From Pelagerythrobacter marinus (GTDB lineage: Bacteria; Pseudomonadota; Alphaproteobacteria; Sphingomonadales; Sphingomonadaceae): a stretch of 64,000 nucleotides of DNA. Shown here piece by piece: positions 54,956-64,000 of the stretch. Under the pieces are notes generated by a model. It saw only the letters and a program-made list of their open reading frames with translations, searched no databases and was not told the origin of the DNA. Made by a program: the position numbers and the translations under genes. The stretch lies in the NCBI RefSeq assembly GCF_009827515.1, contig NZ_WTYO01000002.1, positions 124,001 to 188,000 of the forward strand, read 5' to 3'. Position 1 is the first letter of the stretch, and the number at the start of each line of letters is the position of its first letter.

Positions 54956-56176
54956 TCAGGCGGCCTGGGCGAGCTGCAGTTCGAGCCGGTCCCAGATCTC
55001 GACCAGCGCGGCGGTCAACTCGTCCATCATCGCCTCGGTATGGGCGGGGCCGGGGGTGAAGCGCAGCCGCTCAGTGCCGCGCGGAACGGTGGGGAAATTG
55101 ATCGGCTGCACGTAGGCGCCGTATTCGGCGAGCAGGATGTCGCTGATTTTCTTCGCGCGCACCGGGTCGCCGACCATCAGCGGGACGATATGCGTCTCGC
55201 TCGCCATGACGGGCAGGCCGGCGGCGGCGAACTTGGCCTTCAGCGTCGCGGCGTTGCGCTGCTGCGCCTCGCGCTCCTCGCTCGAATCCTTCAGGTGGCG
55301 AACCGCGGCCAGGACGCCGGCGACGAGCACGGGGCTGAGCGAGGTGGTGAAGATGAACCCCGGGGCATAGGACCGGATGCAGTCGATCACCTTGGTGTCG
55401 GCCGCGATGTAACCGCCCATCACGCCGAACGCCTTGCCCAGCGTCCCTTCGATAATGTCGATCCGGTGCGCGGCCTCGTCGCGTTCGGAGATGCCGCCGC
55501 CGCGTTCCCCGTACATGCCCACCGCGTGGACTTCGTCGATATAGGTCAGCGCGTTGTACTTTTCGGCCAGGTCGCAGATCGCGTGGATCGGCGCGACGTC
55601 GCCGTCCATCGAATAGACGCTTTCGAAGGCGATGACCTTGGGCGTTTCCGGCGCTTCGGCAGCCAGCAGTTCCTCGAGATGGGCGATGTCGTTGTGGCGA
55701 AACACGCGCTTCTCGCAGCCGGAATTGCGGATGCCGGCGATCATGCTCGCGTGGTTCAGCTCGTCGGAAAAGATCACGCAGCCCGGCAGGAGCTTGGCCA
55801 GCGTGGAGAGCGTGGCGTCGTTGGAGACGTAGCCGCTGGTGAACAGCAGGGCGCCTTCCTTGCCGTGCAGGTCGGCCAGCTCGCGCTCCAGCTCGATGTG
55901 GAAATGGGTGTTGCCCCCGATATTGCGCGTGCCGCCGCTGCCCGCTCCGACATCGTGCAGGGCGTTTTCCATCGCCTCGATCACCTTGGGGTGCTGCCCC
56001 ATCGCGAGGTAATCGTTCGAACACCAGACGGTGATCGGCTTCGGCCCGTTGTGCCCGGCGAAGCAGCGCGCGTTGGGATAGGCGCCCTTGTTGCGCAGGA
56101 TATCGATGAAGACGCGATAGCGGCCCTCGGAATGCAGGCGGTCGATCGCCTGGTCGAAGATCTGGTCGTAATTCAT
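54956..56176 (-). CDS. hemA: 5-aminolevulinate synthase
   Basis: PLP enzyme condensing glycine and succinyl-CoA, the first step of heme synthesis by the C4 route used by alphaproteobacteria. 406 residues. Catalytic Lys248 in EGTLGKAFG, the same position as in Rhodobacter. Family start [14 protein letters not shown]. Upstream neighbour murI is on the same strand, 101 bp away. No other heme genes nearby. Confidence 0.97.
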   Translation of the reverse strand: MNYDQIFDQAIDRLHSEGRYRVFIDILRNKGAYPNARCFAGHNGPKPITVWCSNDYLAMGQHPKVIEAMENALHDVGAGSGGTRNIGGNTHFHIELERELADLHGKEGALLFTSGYVSNDATLSTLAKLLPGCVIFSDELNHASMIAGIRNSGCEKRVFRHNDIAHLEELLAAEAPETPKVIAFESVYSMDGDVAPIHAICDLAEKYNALTYIDEVHAVGMYGERGGGISERDEAAHRIDIIEGTLGKAFGVMGGYIAADTKVIDCIRSYAPGFIFTTSLSPVLVAGVLAAVRHLKDSSEEREAQQRNAATLKAKFAAAGLPVMASETHIVPLMVGDPVRAKKISDILLAEYGAYVQPINFPTVPRGTERLRFTPGPAHTEAMMDELTAALVEIWDRLELQLAQAA

Positions 56177-56277
56177 CGCTCGCTCGGTCTTCGTCGCTGC
56201 AACAGCGGCCGCTCCGGGCCGGCATTTAGGCCCCTGTGCCCGCCATTTCCACCGCGATCTTTGCGAAAGGTTCGCAT

Positions 56278-57078
56278 TTAGAACCGGTCGAGCCGCTCGA
56301 TCCCGCGCGCGGCGAAGGCCGGGGCGAGCCCGGTCAAGTCTTCCAGGCCGCCGGTCGTGACCGCGCGGTCGGGTTCAGCGCGCGCCATCGGCTGCCCTTC
56401 GACGAGATGCGCGATTCGCCGGGCGATCCCTTCCGCCCCGTCGACGAGGCGGGTTGCGGCGCCGAAGGCCGCTTGCAACTCGTCGCGCAGCAACGGGAAA
56501 TGCGTGCAGGCGAGCACGAGCGTGTCGATCCGGTCCCCGCCGGCCTGTTCGCGCAAACCCGCGGTCGCCGCCGCGATTGCCGCCGGATCGACCGCGTGCC
56601 CGCGCAGCTTGGCCTCTGCCGCCCCCACGAGGCCGGGGGCCGGATGGCGCAGCAGAGTCCGTCTGGCGGCGAAGGCCTCCTCCAGCTTGTCGACATAGGC
56701 CTGGCGGATCGTCGCCTCGGTCCCGAGCAGCCCGATCACCCCGGTGCGAGTGAGCGCCGCCGCCGGCTTGATCGCGGGAACCGTGCCGACGACGGGGATC
56801 TCCAGCACCTCGCGGACCATCCCCAGCGCGATCGTGCTGGCGGTGTTGCAGGCGATGCAGACGAGGCGCGGATGCCACCGTTCGGCCATCCGGCCGAGAA
56901 GGCCGCAGACCCGGGCCGCGATCTCCGCCTCGCTTTTCGCGCCGTAGGGCAGGCCGGCAAGGTCGGCGGCATAGATGACGGGCACTTCGGGCCGCACCCG
57001 CCGCAGCGCGTCCAGCACCGTCAGTCCGCCGACGCCCGAATCGAACAGCAGGACGGGGGAATGTGCAGAAATGTCCAA
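56278..57078 (-). CDS. murI: glutamate racemase
   Basis: Interconverts L- and D-glutamate for peptidoglycan. 266 residues. Catalytic cysteines Cys77 (IACNTAST) and Cys191 (LACTHFP) are both present, as is the substrate segment FDSGVGGLT. Divergent from plsY with about 107 bp between the starts. Confidence 0.96.
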   Translation of the reverse strand: MDISAHSPVLLFDSGVGGLTVLDALRRVRPEVPVIYAADLAGLPYGAKSEAEIAARVCGLLGRMAERWHPRLVCIACNTASTIALGMVREVLEIPVVGTVPAIKPAAALTRTGVIGLLGTEATIRQAYVDKLEEAFAARRTLLRHPAPGLVGAAEAKLRGHAVDPAAIAAATAGLREQAGGDRIDTLVLACTHFPLLRDELQAAFGAATRLVDGAEGIARRIAHLVEGQPMARAEPDRAVTTGGLEDLTGLAPAFAARGIERLDRF

Positions 57079-57185
57079 ACTCGCTCCGTTCGCGCGGGGA
57101 CGTGAAGGTCCGCTATTGCTTTGCCGCTGCGCCTATTGGAAGTAACCCGCTTCGACAAGCGATTGGCGCTGGGCCGGGAGGTGGC

Positions 57186-57815
57186 GTGGAAACGGGTCTG
57201 ACAACTGCGATCTTGCTGGCGGCAGCGCTGGGCTATGCCTGCGGGTCGATCCCGTTCGGCCTGCTGCTGACGCGGATCGCCGGGATGGGCGACGTTCGCA
57301 AGATCGGCAGCGGCAATATCGGCGCGACCAACGTGCTTCGCACCGGGAACAAGGGGCTGGCGGCGGCGACGCTCCTGCTCGACCTGGCCAAGGGCTTCGT
57401 CCCGGTCATGCTCGCCGGGCGCCTGTTCGCCATGCCCGGGGCGATGCCGGAAGCTGCCATCGGCCCCGTGCCCGTCGCGGCGCTCTTCGCCGTGCTCGGC
57501 CATTGCTTCCCGGTCTGGCTCGGCTTTCGCGGGGGCAAGGGGGTGGCGACCAATGCCGGGGTCAGCTTCGGCCTCGCCTGGCCGATCGGGCTTGCCTATG
57601 CGCTCGTCTGGCTCGGTATTCTCGGCCTGACGCGGATCAGCTCGCTCGCGGGGATGAGCGCGGTCTGCGCGGCGGCGATCGTCGCGGCCGTCATGGGCTA
57701 CCTGTCCTTCGTGCCGGCCCTCGCGCTGATCGCCGTGCTGGTCCTGTGGCTGCACCGCGCGAACATTCGCCGCCTTGCCGCCGGGACCGAGCCGAAGGTC
57801 GGCTCCGGCAAGTGA
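57186..57815 (+). CDS. plsY: glycerol-3-phosphate acyltransferase PlsY
   Basis: Inner-membrane enzyme using acyl-phosphate to acylate glycerol 3-phosphate, first step of phospholipid synthesis. 209 residues, five helices. Active-site loops: SGNIGATNVLR and GGKGVAT. The GTG start at 57186 has a GGGAGG site about five bases upstream; a longer upstream frame from 57063 would overlap the murI start region. Overlaps dprA by GTGA. Confidence 0.95.
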   Translation: METGLTTAILLAAALGYACGSIPFGLLLTRIAGMGDVRKIGSGNIGATNVLRTGNKGLAAATLLLDLAKGFVPVMLAGRLFAMPGAMPEAAIGPVPVAALFAVLGHCFPVWLGFRGGKGVATNAGVSFGLAWPIGLAYALVWLGILGLTRISSLAGMSAVCAAAIVAAVMGYLSFVPALALIAVLVLWLHRANIRRLAAGTEPKVGSGK

Positions 57816-58909
57816 GCGGCCTCTCGCAGCCGGAAGCCTTCGCCCGCATCAGGCTGCTGCGTTCGCCCAACATCGGCCCGGTCTCCTACGCCCAATTGCT
57901 GGCCCGATTCGGCACGGCGGAGGCGGCGATCGAGGCCCTGCCCGAAGTGGGCGCGCGGGCCGGGCGTGCAGGGCGCGCGGCCCCGGCGCAGACCATCGCC
58001 CGCGAGGTCGAGGCGGCCCGCGATCACGGCGCACGATACCTGTTCCACGACCAGCCTGGCTATCCGCGGCTCCTGAGCCGGATCGAGGGCGCGCCGCCGA
58101 TCCTGCTCTATCGCGGCGACCTCTCGCTGGCGGAGCGGCCCTGCGTCGCGATCGTCGGCGCGCGCAATGCCTCGGCCGCCTCGTCGAAGCTGGCCCGCGA
58201 TTTCGCCGCCGCGCTGGCCGGTGCCGGCATGACCGTCGTGTCCGGGCTTGCCCGCGGGATCGACGGGGCCGCGCACCGCGGGGCCATGCCGGCCACGATC
58301 GGCGTGATCGCCAGCGGAATCGACATCGCCTACCCCCCGCAACACGCCGAACTGCAGGCCGGGATCGCGGCGCAGGGCCTGCTGCTGGCCGAGCAGCCGC
58401 CGGGGACCGAGCCGCGCGGCAGCCACTTCCCCAGTCGCAACAGGATCATCGCCGGGCTCGCCGCCGGGACGCTGGTGGTCGAGGCCGCGCCGCGTTCGGG
58501 CTCGCTGATCACCGCCCGCCTGGCGGCCGAGGCCGGGCGCGAGGTCATGGCGATCCCGGGCAGCCCGCTCGATGCCCGGTCGCAGGGATGCAACCAGCTC
58601 ATCCGCGACGGCGCCGTCCTGGTGCAATCGCCCGAGGAGGTGATCGAACTGCTGACCGGGTTCGACGGCACGCCGCGCACCGCCCTGGCCGAAGCGCCGG
58701 CGGATTTCGCGTTCGAGGCCGCGGAGCTGGCCGATGCCCGGCCGGCCGCGGTCGACAGCCTGCTGTCCAGCGTGCCTGTCAGCGTGGACGAGGTGATCCG
58801 CCAGTCGGGGGAAACGCCGGCCGCGGTGCACCTGGCCCTGCTGGAGCTGGAGATCGCCGGCCGTCTCCAGCGGCACTCGGCAGGGCGGGTCAGCCTTGCC
58901 GGGGGGTGA
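57812..58909 (+). CDS. dprA: DNA-processing protein DprA
   Basis: Loads RecA on incoming single-stranded DNA during natural transformation. 365 residues: N-terminal helical SAM-like region, a Rossmann domain with VAIVGARNAS and GLARGIDGAAHRGAM, and a C-terminal winged helix (VDEVIRQSGETPAAVHLAL) as in many alphaproteobacterial DprAs. GTG start overlaps plsY by 4 bp. No competence pilus genes are seen here. Confidence 0.95.
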   Translation: MSGLSQPEAFARIRLLRSPNIGPVSYAQLLARFGTAEAAIEALPEVGARAGRAGRAAPAQTIAREVEAARDHGARYLFHDQPGYPRLLSRIEGAPPILLYRGDLSLAERPCVAIVGARNASAASSKLARDFAAALAGAGMTVVSGLARGIDGAAHRGAMPATIGVIASGIDIAYPPQHAELQAGIAAQGLLLAEQPPGTEPRGSHFPSRNRIIAGLAAGTLVVEAAPRSGSLITARLAAEAGREVMAIPGSPLDARSQGCNQLIRDGAVLVQSPEEVIELLTGFDGTPRTALAEAPADFAFEAAELADARPAAVDSLLSSVPVSVDEVIRQSGETPAAVHLALLELEIAGRLQRHSAGRVSLAGG

Positions 58910-59015
58910 AGGGCGGGCTCGCGGCGTCATCGGAGGCGAATTGATGGATTGACGAACGCGGCCACATCTCGCCACCCTCGCGCACGTACACACGTAAGGG
59001 ACTGCCGTTACCTCC

Positions 59016-61619
59016 ATGCAGCTTGTCATCGTCGAATCGCCGGCCAAGGCGAAAACCATCGAGAAATACCTGGGCAAGGACTTCAAGGTCCTCGCATCCT
59101 ACGGCCATGTCCGCGACCTGCCGCCGAAGGACGGCAGCGTTCGCCCGGACGAGGATTTCGCGATGGACTGGGAACTCTATCGCGACAAGCAGAGCCGCTT
59201 CAAGGAAATCGCCGACGCGGCGAAGAAGGCCGATCGCCTCGTGCTCGCGACCGACCCCGATCGCGAGGGAGAGGCGATCTCGTGGCACGTGCGCGAGCTG
59301 CTCGCCAAGCGCAAGGCGCTGCCGGCCAAGGTGGACAGGGTGACGTTCAACGCGATCACCAAGCCCGCGGTGACCGAGGCGATGGGCCGCCCGCGCGAGC
59401 TCGATAGCGACCTGATCGATGCCTATCTCGCCCGGCGCGCGCTCGATTACCTCTACGGCTTCACGCTCTCCCCGGTCCTCTGGCGCCGCCTTCCCGGGGC
59501 CAAGAGCGCAGGGCGCGTGCAGTCGGTCGCGCTGCGCCTGATCGTCGATCGCGAGCGTGAGATCGAGGCTTTCCGGCCGCAGGAGTACTGGTCGGCCGTC
59601 GCGCGCCTCGAACAGGACGGCACCGAGTTCGATGCGCGCCTCGTCCGCTACGACGGGGCCAAGCTGGACAAGCTCTCGCTGGGCGACGAAGGGGCCGCGC
59701 AGGCCGCGAAATCGGCGGTCGAGCAGGGTCGCTTCACGGTCGAGGAAATCGAGACCCGGCCGCTGACGCGCAATCCCGCGCCGCCGTTCACCACCTCCAC
59801 GCTGCAGCAGGAGGCCGCGCGCAAGCTCGGTTTCTCGGCCAGCCACACGATGCGCCTCGCGCAGTCGCTCTACGAAGCGGGCGCGATCACGTACATGCGT
59901 ACCGACGGCGTGCAGATGGACGGTGGCGCGATCAGCGCCTGCCGCAAGGCGATCGCCGACCGTTACGACGGGCACTACCTGCCGGAGAAGCCGCGCCACT
60001 ACAGCACCAAGGCGAAGAACGCGCAGGAAGCGCACGAGGCCATCCGGCCGACCGATTTCAGTCGCGACCGGGCCGGTTCGGGCGACGAGGCCAAGCTCTA
60101 CGACCTGGTGTTCAAGCGGGCCATGGCCAGCCAGATGACGCCCGCCCGGCTGGAACGGACCACGGTCACCCTGCGCGAGGGGACCGGCCGCCACGAACTG
60201 CGCGCGACCGGCCAGGTCGTGAAGTTCCCCGGCTTCTTCGCCGTGTACCAGGAGGGGCTCGACGATCGCGACAGCGATGACGACGACGGCCTCCTGCCGG
60301 TGATGAACAAGGGCGACAGCCCGGTGAAGAAGGGGGTCGAGGCGAACCAGCACTTTACCCAGCCGCCCCCGCGCTTCTCCGAAGCCTCGCTGGTCAAGCG
60401 GCTGGAGGAGCTGGGCATCGGGCGGCCTTCCACTTACGCCTCGACCATTCAGACCCTGCGCGACCGGGCCTATGTGCGGATGGAGAAGAACCGCTTCTTC
60501 GCCGAGGAATCGGGCCGCCTGCTGACCGCGTTCCTCGAACGGTTCTTCGATCGCTACGTCGCCTACGACTTCACCGCCGGCATGGAAGACGAGCTGGACG
60601 AGGTTTCGGGCGGCCGCGAGGAATGGAAGGCGCTGCTCAACCAGTTCTGGCGCGACTTCAAGCCGAAGACCGAGGAAGTGATGGAGCGCAAGCCCTCGGA
60701 AGTGACCGAGGCGCTGGACGAGTTCCTGTCCGACTTCCTCTTCCCCCCGCGCGAGGACGGCAAGGACCCGCGCACCTGCCCGCTGTGCGAACAGGAAGGG
60801 CGCGAGGGTGGCCGGCTGGCGCTGCGCGGCGGCCGCTACGGGGCCTTCGTCGCCTGCGCGAACTATCCCGAATGCAAGTACACCCGCCGTTTCGCCCAGC
60901 CGGGCGCGGACGGCGAAGCGGCGGCCGAAGACGGCATTCTCGGCCAGCACCCGGAAACCGGGGAGGAGATCCACCGCAAGACCGGCCGGTTCGGCCCCTA
61001 CGTCCAGATGGGTGAAGGCAAGGAGGCGAAGCGGGCCAGCATTCCCAAGGACCTGCCCGATTTCGACCTCGAATGGGCGGTGAAGCTCCTCTCGCTGCCC
61101 CGGATCGTCGGCAAGCACCCGGAAACGGGGGAGGATATCGAGGCCAGCATCGGGCGCTACGGCCCCTATCTGCGCCACGATGGCAAGTACGCCAAGCTCG
61201 CCTCCACCCGCGACGTGTTCGACACCGGGATGAACGCGGCGGTCGCGCTCCTGGCCGAGGCCGCGCAGAGGGGCGGGCGCGGCCGGGCGAAGGCGGAACC
61301 GATCAAGACGCTCGGCGCGCATCCCACCTCGGGCGGGGAGATCAGGGTGATGCCGGGCCGCTACGGCCCCTATGTCACCGACGGGACGACCAATGCCACG
61401 ATCCCCAAGGACGTGAAGCCCGAAGACGTGACCGAAGCCCAGGCGATCGAGCTGATCGACGCACGCGCCGCGAAGGGTCCTGCCAAGAAGAAGACGCGCA
61501 AGAAGGCACCCGCCAAGAAGGCACCCGCCAAGAAGGCAACGGCGAAGAAGTCGACCGGCCGCAAATCAACCGGTAAGAAAGGTTCTGCGGCGAAGAAGGA
61601 GGAAGCGGCAGGCTCTTGA
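59016..61619 (+). CDS. topA: DNA topoisomerase I
   Basis: Type IA topoisomerase relaxing negative supercoils. 867 residues. TOPRIM near the start (VESPAKAKTIEKYLG, DPDREGEA), catalytic Tyr293 (GAITYMRTDG), one clear zinc ribbon (CPLC...CANYPEC) and repeated topoisomerase C-terminal repeats (GRYGPYV, GRFGPYV). The last about 45 residues are a Lys/Ala-rich tail with tandem APAKK units (15-bp near-repeats around 61493-61545), likely for DNA binding. Confidence 0.97.
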   Translation: MQLVIVESPAKAKTIEKYLGKDFKVLASYGHVRDLPPKDGSVRPDEDFAMDWELYRDKQSRFKEIADAAKKADRLVLATDPDREGEAISWHVRELLAKRKALPAKVDRVTFNAITKPAVTEAMGRPRELDSDLIDAYLARRALDYLYGFTLSPVLWRRLPGAKSAGRVQSVALRLIVDREREIEAFRPQEYWSAVARLEQDGTEFDARLVRYDGAKLDKLSLGDEGAAQAAKSAVEQGRFTVEEIETRPLTRNPAPPFTTSTLQQEAARKLGFSASHTMRLAQSLYEAGAITYMRTDGVQMDGGAISACRKAIADRYDGHYLPEKPRHYSTKAKNAQEAHEAIRPTDFSRDRAGSGDEAKLYDLVFKRAMASQMTPARLERTTVTLREGTGRHELRATGQVVKFPGFFAVYQEGLDDRDSDDDDGLLPVMNKGDSPVKKGVEANQHFTQPPPRFSEASLVKRLEELGIGRPSTYASTIQTLRDRAYVRMEKNRFFAEESGRLLTAFLERFFDRYVAYDFTAGMEDELDEVSGGREEWKALLNQFWRDFKPKTEEVMERKPSEVTEALDEFLSDFLFPPREDGKDPRTCPLCEQEGREGGRLALRGGRYGAFVACANYPECKYTRRFAQPGADGEAAAEDGILGQHPETGEEIHRKTGRFGPYVQMGEGKEAKRASIPKDLPDFDLEWAVKLLSLPRIVGKHPETGEDIEASIGRYGPYLRHDGKYAKLASTRDVFDTGMNAAVALLAEAAQRGGRGRAKAEPIKTLGAHPTSGGEIRVMPGRYGPYVTDGTTNATIPKDVKPEDVTEAQAIELIDARAAKGPAKKKTRKKAPAKKAPAKKATAKKSTGRKSTGKKGSAAKKEEAAGS

Positions 61620-61657
61620 TCCAGTGCCGGGCCGCGAAACCGAGGGGAGAGCGGCCG

Positions 61658-62818
61658 ATGGTACTGAAGCGTCTTCTGTGGGCCATTGCCCTGGCGATCG
61701 CCACCGCGGGGCCGCCCGCGCTGGCGCAGGAAGCGGCGACGGTCGCGGCGCTGCAGCGGCCCGGCACGCTCGTGTCCGCCGACCCGGTCGTTGCCGCGCC
61801 GCCCGGCGCGCAGGCCTGGCGGATCGTTTACTGGACCCGCAGCGACGACGACCGGCCGCTGCGCGTCACCGGCATGGTCGTCGCCCCGCGCGAGGCCGCG
61901 CCGGGGCGGGCGCGCAAGGTCGTGGCCTGGGCGCACGGGACCTCGGGCGTGGTCGAGCGGTGCGCGCTGTCGAGCAACCCGGCTTTCTTCGCGGTGACGC
62001 CCGCGCTGGGCGAGATGATCGCGGCCGGGTACGTCGTCGTGGCGCCGGACTATCCGGGTCTCGGCAGCCCGATGCCGCATGGCTATCTCGCCGGGCGGGA
62101 GACTGCGCGGTCGGTGCTCGATGCCGTGCGTGCCGCGCGGCAGATCCCGGGCGCGGCCGCCGGGCGCGACTTCGCGGTCTGGGGCGAATCGCAGGGTGGC
62201 CATGCCGCGCTCTGGACCGCGGCCGAGGCGCGCGCCTATGCCCGCGAACTGCGGCTGGTCGGCACCGCCGCCGCTGCGCCGCCGACCGACCTGCCGCGCA
62301 ACCTCGAGGGCATGGGCGACAAGAACGTGCAGGCCATGCTCCTGGCCTATCTCACCTATAGCTGGTCGCAGCGCTACGGCGCGCCGATGGACAAGGTGTT
62401 CAACCGCATCGATCGCGGCGTGGCCTCGCGCCTGGCGCGCAACAACTGCATCGAACTGGACGCCAAGCCGCGGCTGGGCACGATCGTCGGCATTCTCGCG
62501 ATCCGCAACGCCTTGCGGAACAAGGACATTGCCGAGATCGACGGTTGGTCCGGCCTCGCCCGGCGCAACAGCATCGCGGCGGGGCGCGTGCCCGGGCCGG
62601 TGCTGATCGCGCAGAGCGCGCAGGACCCGATCGTTTCCGCCGCCGTCACCCGCGATTTCGCGCAGGCGCTGTGCCGGCGGGGCAGGGCGGTGTGGTACGA
62701 ACCGCTGGCCGGCGGCGACCATGCCCGGACCGCGGCGAACAGCGCGCGGGCGACCCTCGACTGGATCGCCCGGCGCTTCGCCGGCGAGAGGCCCGCCAGC
62801 AACTGCCGGCGGCTGTGA
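61658..62818 (+). CDS. secreted alpha/beta hydrolase (secretory lipase-like)
   Basis: 386 residues. ATG 61658 gives a signal peptide ending near ALAQ|EA; an ATG at 61616 would add 14 residues and overlap topA. The nucleophile elbow is GESQGGHAAL (Ser in G-E-S-Q-G), with the oxyanion region AHGTSG and a C-terminal GGDHARTA supplying the likely His. An Asp near ISAQDPI is the third candidate. Probable periplasmic esterase or lipase; substrate unknown. Confidence 0.85.
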   Translation: MVLKRLLWAIALAIATAGPPALAQEAATVAALQRPGTLVSADPVVAAPPGAQAWRIVYWTRSDDDRPLRVTGMVVAPREAAPGRARKVVAWAHGTSGVVERCALSSNPAFFAVTPALGEMIAAGYVVVAPDYPGLGSPMPHGYLAGRETARSVLDAVRAARQIPGAAAGRDFAVWGESQGGHAALWTAAEARAYARELRLVGTAAAAPPTDLPRNLEGMGDKNVQAMLLAYLTYSWSQRYGAPMDKVFNRIDRGVASRLARNNCIELDAKPRLGTIVGILAIRNALRNKDIAEIDGWSGLARRNSIAAGRVPGPVLIAQSAQDPIVSAAVTRDFAQALCRRGRAVWYEPLAGGDHARTAANSARATLDWIARRFAGERPASNCRRL

Positions 62819-63286
62819 TCACTCGGTGACCATGACGTCGGGGATCGTCACCAGCGTCGATCCGCCGCACCCGATGATGATCTCGCGATAGCGCGGATAA
62901 GTCGCGGGGCCGCGATAGCGCACCTCGGTCGGCGTGATGACTTGCGCGACCATCCCGTCGGGCGCGCGGGTTTCCAGCGCGAAGCGCTGCCCCGGCGGCA
63001 TCGCGCGGTCCGCGGGCCCGGGCTTGAGCGAGACCTGGTATCCCGGCGTCGGCAGGTCCACTTCGCCGCTGATGTGGAGCGTGGGCTTGCTGCCGGGCCC
63101 GGGCATCCGGTCGATCCAGGCATGCCAGTTGCGGCTGTCGGAAACCGGGCAGTCGGAGGCAGGCGGCGGGGCATCGTCCACCGGCACGCAGCCGGCGAGC
63201 AGGGCGGCGGCCATGGCGGTGCCGGCCGCGGTTCTCACGGCGTTTCTCGCGGTCGTTCCCACGGGGCCGGGACAGGCATTACGCAT
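62819..63286 (-). CDS. putative lipoprotein, unknown function
   Basis: 155 residues. Start ATG 63286 chosen over ATG 63310 because AAGGGGAG sits seven bases before it. Lipobox LLAGC after an Ala-rich helix, then a mature domain with two cysteines (SDCPVSD, GCGGSTL), likely disulfide-bonded. Convergent with and abutting the hydrolase gene. No named family recognised. Confidence 0.75.
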   Translation of the reverse strand: MRNACPGPVGTTARNAVRTAAGTAMAAALLAGCVPVDDAPPPASDCPVSDSRNWHAWIDRMPGPGSKPTLHISGEVDLPTPGYQVSLKPGPADRAMPPGQRFALETRAPDGMVAQVITPTEVRYRGPATYPRYREIIIGCGGSTLVTIPDVMVTE

Positions 63287-63348
63287 CGCAATTCTCCCCT
63301 TGTCGTTCATGCTCAGTGTTCACGCGAACGCGGGCGAGGCTATACCCC

Positions 63349-64000
63349 CTAGCGGACCCAATCCAGCCCCATCTCCTCGTAGACCTCGCGGCTCTCGCTC
63401 CAGTTCTCCTCCACCTTAACGTGGAGGAACAGATGGACCTTCACGCCGAGCAGCCCGGACAGTTCCTTGCGCGCGGCCTCGCCGATCGACTTGATCCGGC
63501 TGCCGCCCTTGCCGAGCACGATCGCGCGCTGGTTGTCGCGCGCGACGACGATCTGCTGGTGGATCTCCAGGCTGCCGTCGGGACGGGTGCGATAGAGCTC
63601 GGGCCGGACCGCGCTGTCGTAGGGCAGTTCCTCGTGCAACTGGCGATAGAGCTGCTCGCGCGTGATCTCCGCTGCCAGCAGGCGTTCGCTCGCGTCGCTC
63701 ACCTGGTCTTCGGGATACATCCATTCGGCCACCGGCATCATCCCCGCCAGCGCGGTCTTCAGGTCCGCCACCCCGTCGCCGGTGAGCGCGGAGACGAAGA
63801 ACACCTTGGCGAAATCGACCTTGCCGGTCAGTTCCTGGGCGAGCGCGAGCAGCGGCTCCTTCTTCGCCACGTCCACCTTGTTCAAGACCAGTATCCGGCG
63901 CTCCGGCCGCTGGGCCAGCGCCTCGAGCAGCGGCTCCAGCTCGTGCCGGCGCTGCTTGACCGGATCGACCATCAGCAGGACCGCGTCGGCCGCCTCGGCC
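63349..64000 (-). CDS. era: GTPase Era, 3' part
   Basis: Essential GTPase binding the 3' end of 16S rRNA in 30S assembly. The fragment runs into the right window edge, so the G1 to G3 motifs are missing. Present are NKVD (G4), VSALTGDG (G5), and the C-terminal KH domain with LGKGGSRIKSIG followed by VKVEENW, the usual Era ending. Last residues are LDWVR. Confidence 0.96.
   Translation of the reverse strand, partial: AEAADAVLLMVDPVKQRRHELEPLLEALAQRPERRILVLNKVDVAKKEPLLALAQELTGKVDFAKVFFVSALTGDGVADLKTALAGMMPVAEWMYPEDQVSDASERLLAAEITREQLYRQLHEELPYDSAVRPELYRTRPDGSLEIHQQIVVARDNQRAIVLGKGGSRIKSIGEAARKELSGLLGVKVHLFLHVKVEENWSESREVYEEMGLDWVR

Noticed and set aside
58890-61322. 810-codon frame antisense to topA
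   Set aside because: Shadow of topA, which has all family motifs on the plus strand.

Overview
The window is a 64 kb chromosomal segment from a high-GC alphaproteobacterium, most likely of the order Sphingomonadales (Erythrobacteraceae/Sphingomonadaceae type). The evidence is the protein content (5-aminolevulinate synthase of the C4 pathway, PrsK/PrsR-type exopolysaccharide regulation, an ScfR-type regulator beside isocitrate lyase, ZapA-6S RNA-5-FCL order) and an envelope locus in which skp is followed directly by fabZ with no lpxD, lpxA or lpxB. The last point fits the sphingomonad habit of using glycosphingolipids instead of LPS. Family-level placement is inference. Nearly all of the window is densely packed, ordinary chromosomal sequence; no insertion sequence, prophage, integrase or CRISPR array was seen.

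Layout. 1-6.1 kb: end of dxr, then rseP, bamA, skp, fabZ (isoprenoid precursor and outer-membrane assembly). 6.2-8.0 kb: rpmE, tRNA-His, an amino-acid dehydrogenase. 8.1-13.0 kb: a translationally coupled cytochrome c maturation operon, ccmC-D-E-F-G-H-I, without ccmA/ccmB. 13.1-15.0 kb: kup. 15.1-20.3 kb (minus strand): dapF-mtaB-ftsY-yciB, each start overlapping the previous stop, and a GGDEF/EAL protein. 20.5-23.1 kb: EVE-domain protein, tRNA-Asp, DUF2842, 5-formyl-THF cyclo-ligase, probable 6S RNA, zapA, and a small gene carrying a 15-bp tandem repeat. 23.3-29.2 kb: central carbon genes tkt, gap, pgk, a thioesterase and class I fba. 29.2-33.4 kb: a lipoprotein, thiE, an M23 peptidase, a small secreted protein, efp, a conserved small protein and an inositol-monophosphatase family gene. 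33.5-34.6 kb: tRNA-Leu(CAA) followed by about 1 kb of clearly lower GC with one orphan membrane-anchored protein, the only segment that looks foreign or decayed. 34.6-38.5 kb: SLC13-type permease, M20 amidohydrolase, a membrane protein.

38.6-42.0 kb: aceA with a newly noted 57-residue gene downstream, divergent from a ScfR-like regulator whose promoter holds a perfect inverted repeat abutting its start codon. 42.1-48.7 kb: a four-gene exopolysaccharide regulatory cluster (sugar transferase, PrsK histidine kinase, PrsR sigma-54 activator, TPR lipoprotein). It is preceded by a candidate activator box and a -24/-12-like element, with no exosortase or PEP-CTERM target in view. 48.8-53.3 kb: SBF-like transporter, DUF475 membrane protein, panB, NSS-family symporter. 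53.5-57.1 kb: a UdgX-type uracil-DNA binding enzyme, an extensin-family protein, hemA (ALAS), murI. 57.2-64 kb: plsY-dprA-topA, a secreted hydrolase, a lipoprotein, and the 3' part of era.

The most interesting items are the UdgX homologue, the sigma-54/PrsR-type promoter architecture ahead of the exopolysaccharide cluster, and the ScfR operator. None is a wholly undescribed system; the first belongs to a known but unusual family and the other two are specific regulatory hypotheses.
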